Below, piece by piece: positions 30,489 through 40,166 of a stretch of 64,000 nt of DNA (positions are counted from its first letter, which is position 1; every line of letters starts with the position of its first letter). This stretch comes from Providencia rettgeri. GTDB taxonomy: Bacteria > Pseudomonadota > Gammaproteobacteria > Enterobacterales > Enterobacteriaceae. A model generated the notes under the pieces. The model was not told the DNA's origin, did no database searches, and worked only from the letters and a program-made list of their open reading frames with translations. The stretch is taken from assembly GCA_900455085.1 (NCBI GenBank), contig UGTZ01000001.1:1828501-1892500 (forward strand), given 5' to 3'. A program made the position numbers and the translations under genes.

Positions 30489-32326
30489 ACCTACTCTATT
30501 TAACTATTCTGTTGCCTTTACTGGGGTCGGTGCTGTTAGCCTTCTCTCGTGGACGCTGGTCAGAAAACGTTTCGGCCATTATTGGTGCGGGGTCGGTTGG
30601 CTTAGCGGCCGTCGTCGCATTCTATGCTGGCAATGAATTTTTAGCTCAAGACGCAGGTAGCGTATTCATCCAGCCACTTTGGACTTGGATGTCTGTCGGT
30701 ACCTTTAATATCCCATTCACTCTAATGTTAGATGGCCTGTCACTGACCATGTTAGGTGTGGTAACGGGTGTGGGCTTCCTTATCCACGTATATGCATCTT
30801 GGTATATGCGTGGCGAGGAAGGTTACTCACGTTTCTTCGCTTACACTAACTTGTTTATCGCAAGCATGGTGGTTTTAGTCCTCGCTGACAACATGATGCT
30901 GATGTATCTCGGTTGGGAAGGGGTAGGGCTGTGCAGTTACCTGTTGATTGGTTTCTATTATACCAATCCAGAAAACGGCAAAGCGGCGATGAAAGCGTTC
31001 TTTGTAACGCGTATCGGTGATGTGTTCCTCGCAATTGGTATGTTTATTCTGTGGAATGAGCTTGGCACACTGAATTTCAGCGAAATGGCGGTGTTAGCAC
31101 CTCAAAAATTTGCGGAAGGTTCAAGTGCGATCAACTGGGCAACCTTGATGTTATTAGGTGGTGCAGTCGGTAAATCAGCACAGTTACCATTGCAAACGTG
31201 GTTGGCAGATGCGATGGCGGGTCCAACGCCAGTTTCTGCACTGATCCATGCCGCAACCATGGTAACCGCGGGTGTGTACTTAATTGCTCGTACCCATGTT
31301 CTGTTCCTGTTAGCGCCTGAAGTATTACATTTAGTCGGCGTTGTGGGGGCTGTGACATTAGTACTGGCTGGGTTTGCTGCACTGGTGCAAACCGATATCA
31401 AACGTGTGCTTGCATACTCCACGATGAGCCAAATCGGTTATATGTTCTTGGCACTAGGTGTACAAGCATGGGATGCAGCCATTTTCCACCTGATGACGCA
31501 TGCTTTCTTTAAAGCGTTGTTGTTCCTGTCAGCAGGTTCAGTCATTTTGGCATGCCACCACGAACAAAATATCTTCAAAATGGGTGGGCTGCGTAAGCAA
31601 ATTCCATTCATCTACGCTGTGATGTTAATCGGCGGAAGCGCGCTGGCAGCATTGCCACTGTTTACCGCAGGTTTCTACAGTAAAGATGCAATTTTGTGGG
31701 GTGCGCAGCTTGATGGACAAACTGTGTTGTTGTGGGCAGGTATCCTCGGTGCATTAATGACCGCAATTTATACCTTCCGTATGATTTTCATCGTGTTCCA
31801 CGGTGAAGCGAAAATCAAAGCGCACAAGGTTAAAGGCATCACTCACACATTACCACTGGGCATTTTGGCTATTCTTGCAACGTTTGTTGGTGCATTAATC
31901 CACCAACCACTCGAAGGGGTTTTCCCAGCCGAAGCCGCAGGCAGTGAAGACGGTAAAGTCTTACTCGAAGCGATTTCTGGCGGGTTTGCTATCGCAGGTC
32001 TATTAATTGCGGTATTCCTCTATCTGTTCAGACGTTCAATAGTCGATGCTATCGCGAAAACTGCAGTGGGTCGTTTCTTCAGCGCATGGTGGTACCAAGC
32101 GTGGGGATTCGATTGGCTGTACGATGTAGTCTTTGTTAAGCCATTTAAAGGTATAGCATGGCTACTAGAAAGCGATCCGGTTAACTCTCTGATGAATATC
32201 CCTGCACATCTTTCACGTTGGGCAAATAAAGGGCTTGCAGTGAGTGAAAACGGCCAAATTCGTTGGTATGTTGCCTCGTTGGGGCTGGGTGCAGTGCTGA
32301 TTCTTGCTCTGCTGCTTTTGGTTTAA
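30485..32326 (+). CDS. nuoL: NADH-quinone oxidoreductase subunit L
   Basis: A distal antiporter-like proton-pumping subunit with the long lateral helix. It is 613 residues, the E. coli length. The conserved glutamate region [15 protein letters not shown] and the lysine-bearing [21 protein letters not shown] are visible at about 140 and 225. It starts in an ATGA overlap with nuoK. Confidence 0.97.
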   Translation: MNLLYLTILLPLLGSVLLAFSRGRWSENVSAIIGAGSVGLAAVVAFYAGNEFLAQDAGSVFIQPLWTWMSVGTFNIPFTLMLDGLSLTMLGVVTGVGFLIHVYASWYMRGEEGYSRFFAYTNLFIASMVVLVLADNMMLMYLGWEGVGLCSYLLIGFYYTNPENGKAAMKAFFVTRIGDVFLAIGMFILWNELGTLNFSEMAVLAPQKFAEGSSAINWATLMLLGGAVGKSAQLPLQTWLADAMAGPTPVSALIHAATMVTAGVYLIARTHVLFLLAPEVLHLVGVVGAVTLVLAGFAALVQTDIKRVLAYSTMSQIGYMFLALGVQAWDAAIFHLMTHAFFKALLFLSAGSVILACHHEQNIFKMGGLRKQIPFIYAVMLIGGSALAALPLFTAGFYSKDAILWGAQLDGQTVLLWAGILGALMTAIYTFRMIFIVFHGEAKIKAHKVKGITHTLPLGILAILATFVGALIHQPLEGVFPAEAAGSEDGKVLLEAISGGFAIAGLLIAVFLYLFRRSIVDAIAKTAVGRFFSAWWYQAWGFDWLYDVVFVKPFKGIAWLLESDPVNSLMNIPAHLSRWANKGLAVSENGQIRWYVASLGLGAVLILALLLLV

Positions 32327-32345
32327 TTAAGGGACACATTGCGCC

Positions 32346-33866
32346 ATGCTATTACCCTGGCTAATACTCATTCCCTTCATCGGAGGCCTGCTAAGCTGGC
32401 AGGCTGACCGGTTCAGTCATCGCGCACCGCGTTGGATTGCACTGGCAACGATGGGAATAACATTGATACTTTCCGTACAATTGTGGTTACAAGGGAGCTA
32501 CTCCCTTGTCAATCCACAAGGTATTCCACAATGGCAATCTGTTTTCTTTATGCCGTGGATCCCGTCACTGGGAATTGACTTTCATTTAGCAATTGACGGT
32601 TTATCACTGCTGATGGTCGTGTTAACGGCTATCATGGGGGGCTTCTCGATTCTGAGCTCTTGGAGTGAAAACCAGAAAAACCAAGGTGCGTATCACTTTA
32701 ACCTGTTGTGGATTATCACAGGTGTGATGGGGATTTTTACCGCGGTTGACCTGTTCTTATTCTTCTTCTTCTGGGAGATGATGCTGATCCCAATGTATTT
32801 CCTGATTGCCAATTGGGGACACAAAGGGTCAGAAAACAGACAACATATCAAAGCCGCGACTAAGTTCTTCATCTATACGCAAGCAAGTGGTTTGATCATG
32901 CTAGTGTCCATCATTGGGCTCGCGTTGGCGAACTACAATACTTCAGGTGTATTAACATTCGACTATAACCAATTGCTGGGTGCAGAACTCTCTAGCAATG
33001 TCGCATTTATGTTGATGTTAGGCTTCTTTATCGCCTTTGCCGTTAAAATGCCACTGGTTCCTTTCCATGGTTGGATGGCAGATACCCAAGAGCAATCGCC
33101 AACAGCGGGTTCAGTGGATATCTCCGGTATCATGCTAAAAACCGCAGCATACGGTCTGTTACGCTTTACCTTGCCTCTGTTCCCAGAAGCGTCTATCCAG
33201 TTCACGCCTGTGGCGATGACACTGGGTGTGATCAGTATCTTCTACGGTGCATGGTTAGCGTTCAAACAAACGGATATCAAACGTCTGGCGGCGTACAGTA
33301 GCTTATCCCACATGGGGTTTGTGACAGTCGCTATTTACGCGGGTTCAACCTTAGCTTACCAAGGTGCGGTGATTCAAATGATCACCAACGGTTTGTCCGG
33401 TGCGGCACTGATTATCATCAGTGGTCAACTGTATGAACGTACGCAAACTCGTGATATGCGCATGATGGGTGGATTATGGAAACGCATTAAATGGTTACCA
33501 GGAATGTCCCTGTTCTTTGCTGCGGCAACGCTAGGAATGCCAGGTACAGGTAACTTCATTGGTGAATTCATGATCTTGTTCGGTAGCTTCAGCCAATTCA
33601 CGTTAGTGACCTGCATTATGGTCTTTGGTGTAGTGTTTGCTTCTATCTATTCATTGTGGATGATGCAACAGACCTACTACGGTACACCTAAGTCTGAAAA
33701 AGAAATGAAAGGGTTAACGGCACGTGAATTTGGTGTGCTGCTGGCTCTGGCTGCTTTACTGGTTATTATCGGTTTCTACCCACAACCAATTTTAGATACC
33801 TCAATTGGTTCGATGGAAACATTACATAACCTGTATTCTGCTTCACTTACAACATTAGGGCTGTAA
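32346..33866 (+). CDS. nuoM: NADH-quinone oxidoreductase subunit M
   Basis: An antiporter-like proton-pumping subunit. It is 506 residues (E. coli 509) and has 14 helices. Key stretches are FFFFWEMMLIPMYFLI (glutamate at about 145) and FAVKMPLVPFHGWMADTQEQ (lysine at about 234). It follows nuoL by 19 nt. Confidence 0.97.
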   Translation: MLLPWLILIPFIGGLLSWQADRFSHRAPRWIALATMGITLILSVQLWLQGSYSLVNPQGIPQWQSVFFMPWIPSLGIDFHLAIDGLSLLMVVLTAIMGGFSILSSWSENQKNQGAYHFNLLWIITGVMGIFTAVDLFLFFFFWEMMLIPMYFLIANWGHKGSENRQHIKAATKFFIYTQASGLIMLVSIIGLALANYNTSGVLTFDYNQLLGAELSSNVAFMLMLGFFIAFAVKMPLVPFHGWMADTQEQSPTAGSVDISGIMLKTAAYGLLRFTLPLFPEASIQFTPVAMTLGVISIFYGAWLAFKQTDIKRLAAYSSLSHMGFVTVAIYAGSTLAYQGAVIQMITNGLSGAALIIISGQLYERTQTRDMRMMGGLWKRIKWLPGMSLFFAAATLGMPGTGNFIGEFMILFGSFSQFTLVTCIMVFGVVFASIYSLWMMQQTYYGTPKSEKEMKGLTAREFGVLLALAALLVIIGFYPQPILDTSIGSMETLHNLYSASLTTLGL

Positions 33867-33872
33867 TTCGCC

Positions 33873-35333
33873 ATGACAATAACTCCTCAAGAACTGATCG
33901 CAATACTACCACTGATGATCGTCGGGTTGACGGCGGTGGTTGTGATGCTGTCCATTGCGTGGCGACGCGATCACCTTACCAGTGCCGCGCTGACAGTATC
34001 AGGCTTTATTATTGCGTTGCTTTCACTCATTTGGGTAGCCGATGGCTACCTAATGGATGTGACTTCGCTTATTCGTGTTGATGGCTTTGCACTGTTCTAT
34101 AGCGCATTAGTCCTGATTGCAGGTATTGGAACGTCTATCTTTGCTTACCACTGGTTAGAAGGTTTTGGTGATAATAGAGATGAGTTCCATTTACTTGTTG
34201 TTATCGCAGTAGCGGGTGGTGTGCTGTTATCTATGTCAAATCATATGGCATCAATGTTTATCGGTATTGAGCTGATTTCATTGCCTCTGTTTGGTTTAGT
34301 TGCTTATACCTTTGAGCGTAGCCGCACATTAGAAGCCGGGATCAAGTACATGCTGTTATCTGCAGCCGCGTCTTCATTCCTGTTATTCGGGATTGCGTTA
34401 CTGTATGCAGAATCGGGTAGTTTAAGTTTTGCTGCTGTTGGTCAAAGTCTTTCCGATAGCCAAATTCACGCACCATTGGTGATGATTGGTTTCGGTATGT
34501 TGATTGTAGGCTTTGGCTTTAAACTGTCACTGTTTCCATTCCAACTGTGGACACCAGACGTTTACCAGGGTGCGCCAGCACCAGTGTCAGCCTTCTTAGC
34601 AACCGGTAGTAAAATCGCTATCTTCGCAGTATTAGTGCGTATTTTTCTGGAAGCACCAATCGCCAATAGCAATACGTTAGCGATTGTGATTTCTGTGATT
34701 GCTATTGCATCTATCTTGTTTGGTAACTTACTGGCTATCACACAAAAAAGTGCAAAACGCTTACTGGGTTACTCATCTATCTCACATATGGGTTATTTAC
34801 TGGTCGCTCTTGTTGCGTTACGTATCGACCCTGTTGCGTCACAAGTCACTATCGCAATCTACTTAGTGGGTTACTTGTTTGCGAGTTTAGGGGCATTTGG
34901 TGTTGTGAGTATCGTTTCAAGCCCTTACCGTGGTGATGATCAGGATGACTTTAGTGCATTCCGCGGGCTATTTTGGCATAAGCCAATTCTTGCAACGGTA
35001 ATGACGGTAATGATGCTTTCATTAGCTGGTATTCCAATTACATTAGGGTTTATTGGTAAATTCTATGTGATTGCATCCGCAGTGAATGCAGAGTTATGGT
35101 GGCTAACGGGGGCTGTAGTGGTAGGTAGTGCTATTGGTTTATATTACTACCTAAGCTTTATGGCTAGCCTATATAGTCGTGATGCAGAACATGCAGAACG
35201 TTATACAGGCCCTGAAAAAGCAACATTAGGAACTGTTGTTGCTGTTATTTGCGCCATTGCTGTTATCGTCTTTGGTGTATGGCCACAACCACTTATTGAT
35301 ATGACATCAACAGCGCTTGCTGTGATTAACTAA
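33873..35333 (+). CDS. nuoN: NADH-quinone oxidoreductase subunit N
   Basis: The third antiporter-like subunit and last gene of the nuo operon. It is 486 residues (E. coli 485). It has the glutamate stretch [18 protein letters not shown] and the lysine-bearing [20 protein letters not shown]. It is followed 26 nt later by the operon terminator. Confidence 0.97.
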   Translation: MTITPQELIAILPLMIVGLTAVVVMLSIAWRRDHLTSAALTVSGFIIALLSLIWVADGYLMDVTSLIRVDGFALFYSALVLIAGIGTSIFAYHWLEGFGDNRDEFHLLVVIAVAGGVLLSMSNHMASMFIGIELISLPLFGLVAYTFERSRTLEAGIKYMLLSAAASSFLLFGIALLYAESGSLSFAAVGQSLSDSQIHAPLVMIGFGMLIVGFGFKLSLFPFQLWTPDVYQGAPAPVSAFLATGSKIAIFAVLVRIFLEAPIANSNTLAIVISVIAIASILFGNLLAITQKSAKRLLGYSSISHMGYLLVALVALRIDPVASQVTIAIYLVGYLFASLGAFGVVSIVSSPYRGDDQDDFSAFRGLFWHKPILATVMTVMMLSLAGIPITLGFIGKFYVIASAVNAELWWLTGAVVVGSAIGLYYYLSFMASLYSRDAEHAERYTGPEKATLGTVVAVICAIAVIVFGVWPQPLIDMTSTALAVIN

Positions 35334-35359
35334 TAGGCCAAAATTTCCTATTGCTAATA

Positions 35360-35390
35360 AACCGGTTACTTCTAAGTAGCCGGTTTTTTT
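35360..35390 (+). terminator. Terminator of the nuo operon
   Basis: AACCGGTTACTT pairs with AAGTAGCCGGTT (one G-T pair), followed by a seven-T tract. It also sits at the 3' end of the convergent xaxB-like gene. Confidence 0.85.
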
Positions 35391-36371
35391 AATCGGGTAA
35401 CTGGCGTTGATATTGATATTCCATATCGTCTAAGAAAGACATGAGTACCTGACTTGCTAAGTTAATTTTTTGAATATTCAATATTTTTTCAGACGATTTT
35501 TCATTAATAAAATGACACCATTGCAACCAATAATCTTTAATTAAGCTTATCTGAGTAATAATTGACAATTTATGCGAATCTATAGTGGTTATTTGGTCAG
35601 CTAATAGCATGAGCTGAGAAAGCTTAAATATTGTTTTATCAATATGGTTAACTTCTTCTTTTAATTCTAAAATTTGATTGCCTAAATCTAGTCTGACCTC
35701 GACAAGTTGCGCAAATTCCAAACCATCATCAATGACTGATAATAAATTTTTAATAAAGGCAACGGCTGATTTTAATATTTGTTTTTATTTGTTGGCATAT
35801 CAATTGAGTCAATTAATTCGTCATTTAACAAATGTTTCTTTAAGAAATCGGTAATTTTAGATTTTAATATAATATCTTCTGCTGCGATGATAACGGAGTG
35901 CTGTTGATTGATTTCATCTATTTTTAGAGTTTTGCTATTTTTGGATGTGACTAGAAGTTCTTTCTGCTCAGTATATTGATGTAGTTTGTGCTGATTGCTT
36001 TCTTCTAAATGAATGAGTGATAAAGAATCAGTGGTATAACTGAATTTGGTAATTATTCTTTCTAATTCTAACTTGAAATCAATTAAATCTTCAATGAAGC
36101 TTTTAACTAAGATTTCATCAGGTATGTTGATATTTTCATTATTTAATTCGCTTTTTAAAATATAATTTAATTTTATTTTAAGTTTCGGTATTGAGTTTCT
36201 GATTATTTCATTGATATTAAAGGATTTACTGGCTATTTTTTGTATTTTTCCATGGATAATAAAATCATAATGTATTATATTTTTATTAAAAGCGGAAATT
36301 TCGTTTGACATATGCCTCAATTGATAAATATCAATAGGGGGGAGTATGGGTAAATCAAGCTTATCTTGCAT
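35389..36371 (-). pseudogene. Alpha-xenorhabdolysin-type binary toxin subunit B (XaxB/YaxB-like), one frameshift
   Basis: A long helical protein that I assign, from memory of the family, to the B component of the XaxAB/YaxAB two-part pore-forming toxins. The N-terminus (MQDKLDLPILPPIDIYQLR), the near-continuous amphipathic helices without signal peptide, and the C-terminus (LMSFLDDMEYQYQRQL) fit. The frame breaks at a T5 run at 35782-35786 (A5 in the gene). One more A turns PTNKNKY-stop into PTNKKQILKSAVAF and links both halves. The corrected protein is 327 residues, near the family size of about 340. It lies 11 nt downstream of the A-subunit fragment, the usual A-then-B order. AGGT precedes the ATG. 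Confidence 0.65.
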
Positions 36372-36382
36372 ATTAGTACCTT

Positions 36383-37140
36383 TTATTGAGGGGGAGTGTT
36401 ATTTGGTTGAATTTCATCAAATAACTTTATTAAATGTGTCGAGTATTCTTGAATGGTATACCAAGATGTAATAGCACGTTTAAAATGAGTAATGAACTGA
36501 ATAAGTTTTTCAGCGTTATTGATTTTTTTGAAAACCTCGATTGATTGAGTTATTTCGGTTAGGAGGACTAGCCACATATAATCTAAGTGGTCAACGGCTA
36601 ACCGGGCATCTTTAAATAAACTATCAATTTTATGGAGATTGATTTGAATATCAAAAATAGCTTTTTGGGCAAATTTTTCTTTGTAGATTTGGTCACTAAT
36701 TGATTTTATTTCTGTTAATGTTTCATTCTTTTTTGCCCGAATTTTTTCAGCCTTTGAGCCAAAAATCCCTCCAGTGATAATGAGGCCGATGACACCACCA
36801 ACTAAACCCGTAAAACTGAGTTTCACAAAGTGTGAATACTCGAGTTCTAATTGCTGGAGTTCTTGTTTTTTCATTTTAAGTGATTCTTGTAAATAGGAAT
36901 CGGTTGTTTCATTATTAGTGGGATCAAGTTGTTTATATAACCCTTTAACATTGAATAGCAATGATTCAACATGTTGATAATTTGATAAATAACCTCCTGT
37001 AATATGTACGCGGAAATCAGAAATGATATTTTTAATATTACTTGTCTTAATGGATTGGTCTTTAATATCATCCCTAATTAATTGTAAGATATTAGTTAGC
37101 TCGGTAGCTATTTGCTGGTCATCATTTTGATAATATATTT
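36383..37140 (-). pseudogene. Alpha-xenorhabdolysin-type binary toxin subunit A (XaxA/YaxA-like), C-terminal part truncated by an IS
   Basis: An open frame runs from the end of the IS1-like element (first full codon at 37138) to the stop at 36383, about 251 codons, without a start of its own. It reads YYQNDDQQIATELTNILQLI, IISDFRVHITGGYL, a coiled-coil stretch, and then the hydrophobic hairpin FTGLVGGVIGLIITGGIFGS-KAEKIR, which I recognise as typical of the XaxA/YaxA membrane-inserting region. The C-terminal part (DIQINLHKIDSLFKDARLAV, LDYMWLVLLTEI) also matches the family pattern. The full protein is about 400 residues, so some 140 residues between this part and the 13-residue start at 37924-37963 are missing. 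A true pseudogene, in my reading. Confidence 0.65.
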
Positions 37141-37200
37141 GGTCATGTATTCAATCCGGTGATTAACCTGTAATATAGGGTAATTTATCGGAGAATATTC

Positions 37201-37476
37201 ATGGCTAAAGTCGATGTAAGGTGCCCATTTTGTCAACAAACTCCCTCAGTGAAAAAACATGGCCTAGGGAGCACTGGTCATCAACGTTATCGCTGCCAAA
37301 ATTGCTGCCGAAGCTTCCAACTCGATTATAAATATCGTGCTTGCCAACCCGGAACTAAAGATAAAATTATCGACCTCACGATGAATAATGCCGGTATTCG
37401 TGATACTGCTAGGGCCCTTCATATCAGCATTAATGCGGTTGTTCGTACTTTAAAAAACTCTCGCCGAAGCAGGTAA
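37201..37476 (+). CDS. insA: IS1-family InsA-like protein
   Basis: A 91-residue zinc-finger/helix-turn-helix protein. CPFC...CQNC is the zinc motif (about 8-35), followed by a C-terminal HTH (GIRDTARALHISINAVVRTL). In IS1, InsA alone represses the promoter and inhibits transposition. The end of the frame holds TTTAAAAAAC, the site of the -1 shift that makes the InsAB transposase. Confidence 0.9.
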   Translation: MAKVDVRCPFCQQTPSVKKHGLGSTGHQRYRCQNCCRSFQLDYKYRACQPGTKDKIIDLTMNNAGIRDTARALHISINAVVRTLKNSRRSR

Positions 37477-37898
37477 CTTCTTTACCTCTTGATAATTTGC
37501 AGATTGAACTCCTTTGCGAAGTTGATGAACAGTGGTCTTTTGTGGCTAATAAGAAACAACAACGCTGGCTTTGGTATGCCTGGGAACCTCGCCTAAAACG
37601 GATTATTGCTCATACATTTGGTCGTCGAAACAAGAGAACTCTTCGTCAGTTACTGGCTTTACTGTCTAGGTTTAATGTGGCTTTTTGGTGCACGGATAAG
37701 TTCAGTGCTTATGAGATATTGCCTAAACAAAAACACGTAGCAAGTAAGTTTTATACCCAACGAATAGAAAGAGAGAATTTGAATTTAAGAAATCGCTTAA
37801 AGCGTCTTAACCGTAAGACGTTAGGTTACTCGAAGTCGCCTGAAATGCATGATAAAATCATCGGCACATTCATCGAGCGGGAGCATTACCTATTGTGA
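37452..37898 (+). CDS. insB: IS1-family InsB transposase domain (expressed by -1 frameshift)
   Basis: Reads from the slippery A6C as LKKLSPKQVTSLPLDNLQIE and on to the stop; the ORF with its own start begins at 37497. DDE catalytic residues are in CEVDEQWSF, WCTDKFSAYE and the RIERENLNLRNRL block, all intact. It is normally made as an InsA-InsB fusion by programmed -1 frameshifting, so this element may still be active. Confidence 0.88.
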   Translation, partial: KKLSPKQVTSLPLDNLQIELLCEVDEQWSFVANKKQQRWLWYAWEPRLKRIIAHTFGRRNKRTLRQLLALLSRFNVAFWCTDKFSAYEILPKQKHVASKFYTQRIERENLNLRNRLKRLNRKTLGYSKSPEMHDKIIGTFIEREHYLL

Positions 37899-37923
37899 TG
37901 ATCTCTATATTGAATACACGACC

Positions 37924-37963
37924 CTTTTTCAATAATTCTATCGTAATTATCTTTTGTATTCAT
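37924..37963 (-). pseudogene. First 13 codons of the interrupted XaxA-like toxin gene
   Basis: Directly beyond the right end of the IS, the minus strand begins MNTKDNYDRIIEK after TGTGGAATTTAA, a usable ribosome site. It ends at the IS border. Its orientation and position make it the likely start of the toxin A gene whose distal part lies at 36383-37140. This is inference, since 13 residues cannot be identified on their own. Confidence 0.45.
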
Positions 37964-38714
37964 TTTAAATTCCACATTGATTAAGTTAAAGATTGAACGC
38001 TTATTTTTCTTAATACTATTGTATGGTTAAATCACCTATTTATTGCAAATAAAAATATAAAGTTCATATTTGTTAACCTACTAGAAATTGACTGAAAGTT
38101 TTATATTAAAAAATGAAAATCAGAGCTAAAAAATAGCATTTTGAATAATTTAATATGTGTTTTAAATATTATTCTCCATTATTTTTATTTGAAAATCATC
38201 TATAGTAGTGCTAAATAAAATAACTAATAAGAATATGATATTAATTAAAATATACGATAATTTTTTTGTTTTGAATTAAAAAGGCTTGCAATGGAACATG
38301 GGTTTAAAGCTGACATATCACTATGTTTCAAAATGAAATTTTCATTGGGTAAAAATGATGCAGTTTCGAGAAAGAAGCAAAGATTAAAGGGGATAAAATC
38401 ACATTTTCTATTAATTAAATGAATGGAGTGCTATGTAATATACATAATAAGCTATACTATCAACAGCCTGAAGGTCACTATTAGTGAGTGATAACAGGTT
38501 TATTTTGACACAGTTGCTCTTGGCTATCGTCATTTGAGCCATAAAAAATAATTATAGCGAAGTACTAAAAGCAATCCCTTAATTGCAAGTAATCTACTTT
38601 TAGTGCTGAGTGGGCTATATAGCATTTACTGTTAGTCATCAATGTATTAAAAAATTGTATTGCGCTATATAATAACCGTAGTGAATTTGTGTGATGTAGC
38701 AGTGGGAATCTAAA
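37964..38714. other. AT-rich spacer between toxin remnant and menF
   Basis: 750 bp of very AT-rich DNA that should contain the toxin promoter (minus strand) and the menF promoter (plus strand). One possible ORF of 43 codons (38291-38422, MEHGFKADISLCFK..., preceded by AAAAAGG) has no recognisable features and is not called as a gene. Nothing else can be supported. Confidence 0.4.
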
Positions 38715-40049
38715 GTGAACTATAAAAAAATTGATCAATTGATAACTGAAATTTTGGACCATTTGTCTACATTGACTCTAAAAAATCAAGAGTTTACTCG
38801 TTTAGTTTGGCAATTAGATGCACAAACCTCTTTCCCTGGCCTTTCATGGTTGTCAGTACAGCAAAGTTATCCTCAATTTTACTGGTATCAACGTACTGGT
38901 GCCGAGGAATGCAGTGCTCTTGGTATGGTGAAATCCTTTGATTCGATAGATACGGCACAAACTTTTTTATCTCAGTATCCTGATATGCCAGAGATACGCC
39001 TATGGGGGCTTAATGGCTGGAATGCGGTTGGAGCGGGCATTCCTGAAGAGATAAAACGCCAAGCAACTTTTTGTTTTTTGCCCCGCATTGAAATTCATCG
39101 ATTACGTTCGACAATTAGTGTTAGCGTCAATATTGAGGGGGAAGAAGACCGCTTGAATGCTATTCATCTTTTACAGCAATTGAAGCCGACTTCTCATGTG
39201 AGATTGACATTGAATGCCAATATTACTGCACAAGAACATATTCCTACGCATGATGAATGGTGTCGTTTATTAAATTGCGCTATTGATGACATGAAGTCAG
39301 GGAAGATGGAAAAAGTAGTGATGGCAAGGGAAACAAAACTCACCCTGTCTAAACCCATTGCGGTTGCTGAGTTTTTAGCCCAAAGCCAGCAGGTGAATCA
39401 TCATTGTTACCATTTTATGATGGCCTTCAACGCACAGTCAGGGTTCATCTCTTCGACTCCGGAACGTTTATATTTACGGCAAAATGAACAACTGAATTCT
39501 GAGGCCTTAGCGGGAACTGTCGCTAATGACCCTGATGACACCGTCGCTGCGGAGTATGCTAAGTGGTTGATGGAAGATAAAAAGAACCAACACGAAAATT
39601 TAGTGGTTGTAGATGATATTTGCCAACAATTACAAGGTGCAGTGACGGGGGTTGATGTATCGTCAGCAAAAGTCATCCGCTTGAGAAAAATCCAACACCT
39701 TTATCGCTCTATTGTTGCGACATTAATCAATCCTTCTGATAGCGATTGCCTACAACGTCTTCAACCTACCGCTGCCGTATGTGGTTTACCTCGTAAAGTT
39801 GCACGGCAATTTTTAGCAAGTAATGAACCCTTTTCTCGTGGTTGGTATGCAGGAACTGGTGGGTTTATTAGCTTGAATAAAAGTGAATTTGCGGTATCTC
39901 TACGTTGTGCACAAATAGAAGGTGCACATGTCTCATTATATTCAGGTGCTGGTATCGTCAGTGACTCAGATCCAAAGCAAGAGTGGATAGAAATTGAAAA
40001 TAAAGCAGCTGGGCTTAAATCTTTGTTTGGAAATAACGAAAAACCATAA
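38715..40049 (+). CDS. menF: Isochorismate synthase MenF
   Basis: Converts chorismate to isochorismate, the first step of menaquinone synthesis. It is 444 residues (E. coli 431). The chorismate-binding domain fills the C-terminal half, with KVVMARETKL at about 200, STPERLYLR, NSEALAGTVAND, and SRGWYAGTGGFISLNKSEFAVSLRCA at about 375-400. It starts with GTG after GGGA. It leads the men cluster; 117 bp separate it from menD. Confidence 0.95.
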   Translation: MNYKKIDQLITEILDHLSTLTLKNQEFTRLVWQLDAQTSFPGLSWLSVQQSYPQFYWYQRTGAEECSALGMVKSFDSIDTAQTFLSQYPDMPEIRLWGLNGWNAVGAGIPEEIKRQATFCFLPRIEIHRLRSTISVSVNIEGEEDRLNAIHLLQQLKPTSHVRLTLNANITAQEHIPTHDEWCRLLNCAIDDMKSGKMEKVVMARETKLTLSKPIAVAEFLAQSQQVNHHCYHFMMAFNAQSGFISSTPERLYLRQNEQLNSEALAGTVANDPDDTVAAEYAKWLMEDKKNQHENLVVVDDICQQLQGAVTGVDVSSAKVIRLRKIQHLYRSIVATLINPSDSDCLQRLQPTAAVCGLPRKVARQFLASNEPFSRGWYAGTGGFISLNKSEFAVSLRCAQIEGAHVSLYSGAGIVSDSDPKQEWIEIENKAAGLKSLFGNNEKP

Positions 40050-40166
40050 AATAAAAATGGTTATTTTCTTTTATTTCAATTAGTTCACCAAAAATTGTTC
40101 TGAGATCAAGAAATTTATTTCAGCCAGTCTAAACTAATTGATAACTAATAATTTGCTGGGCATATT

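Larger units (their letters stand above)
37141..37923 (+). mobile_element. IS1-family insertion sequence (783 bp)
   Basis: Bounded by inverted ends GGTCATGTATTCAAT (left) and the complement of GGTCGTGTATTCAAT (right). It contains insA- and insB-type frames joined by an A6C slippery site. The length is close to the 768 bp of IS1. The flanking 8-9 bases (atatattt left, ctttttca right) do not match, so no target duplication is visible. That fits a later IS-mediated deletion next to the element. Confidence 0.9.

Noticed and set aside
37133..37931. A target-site duplication flanking the IS1-like element
   Set aside because: The eight to nine bases on the two sides do not match, so I do not annotate one. 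Adjacent deletion is the better explanation.
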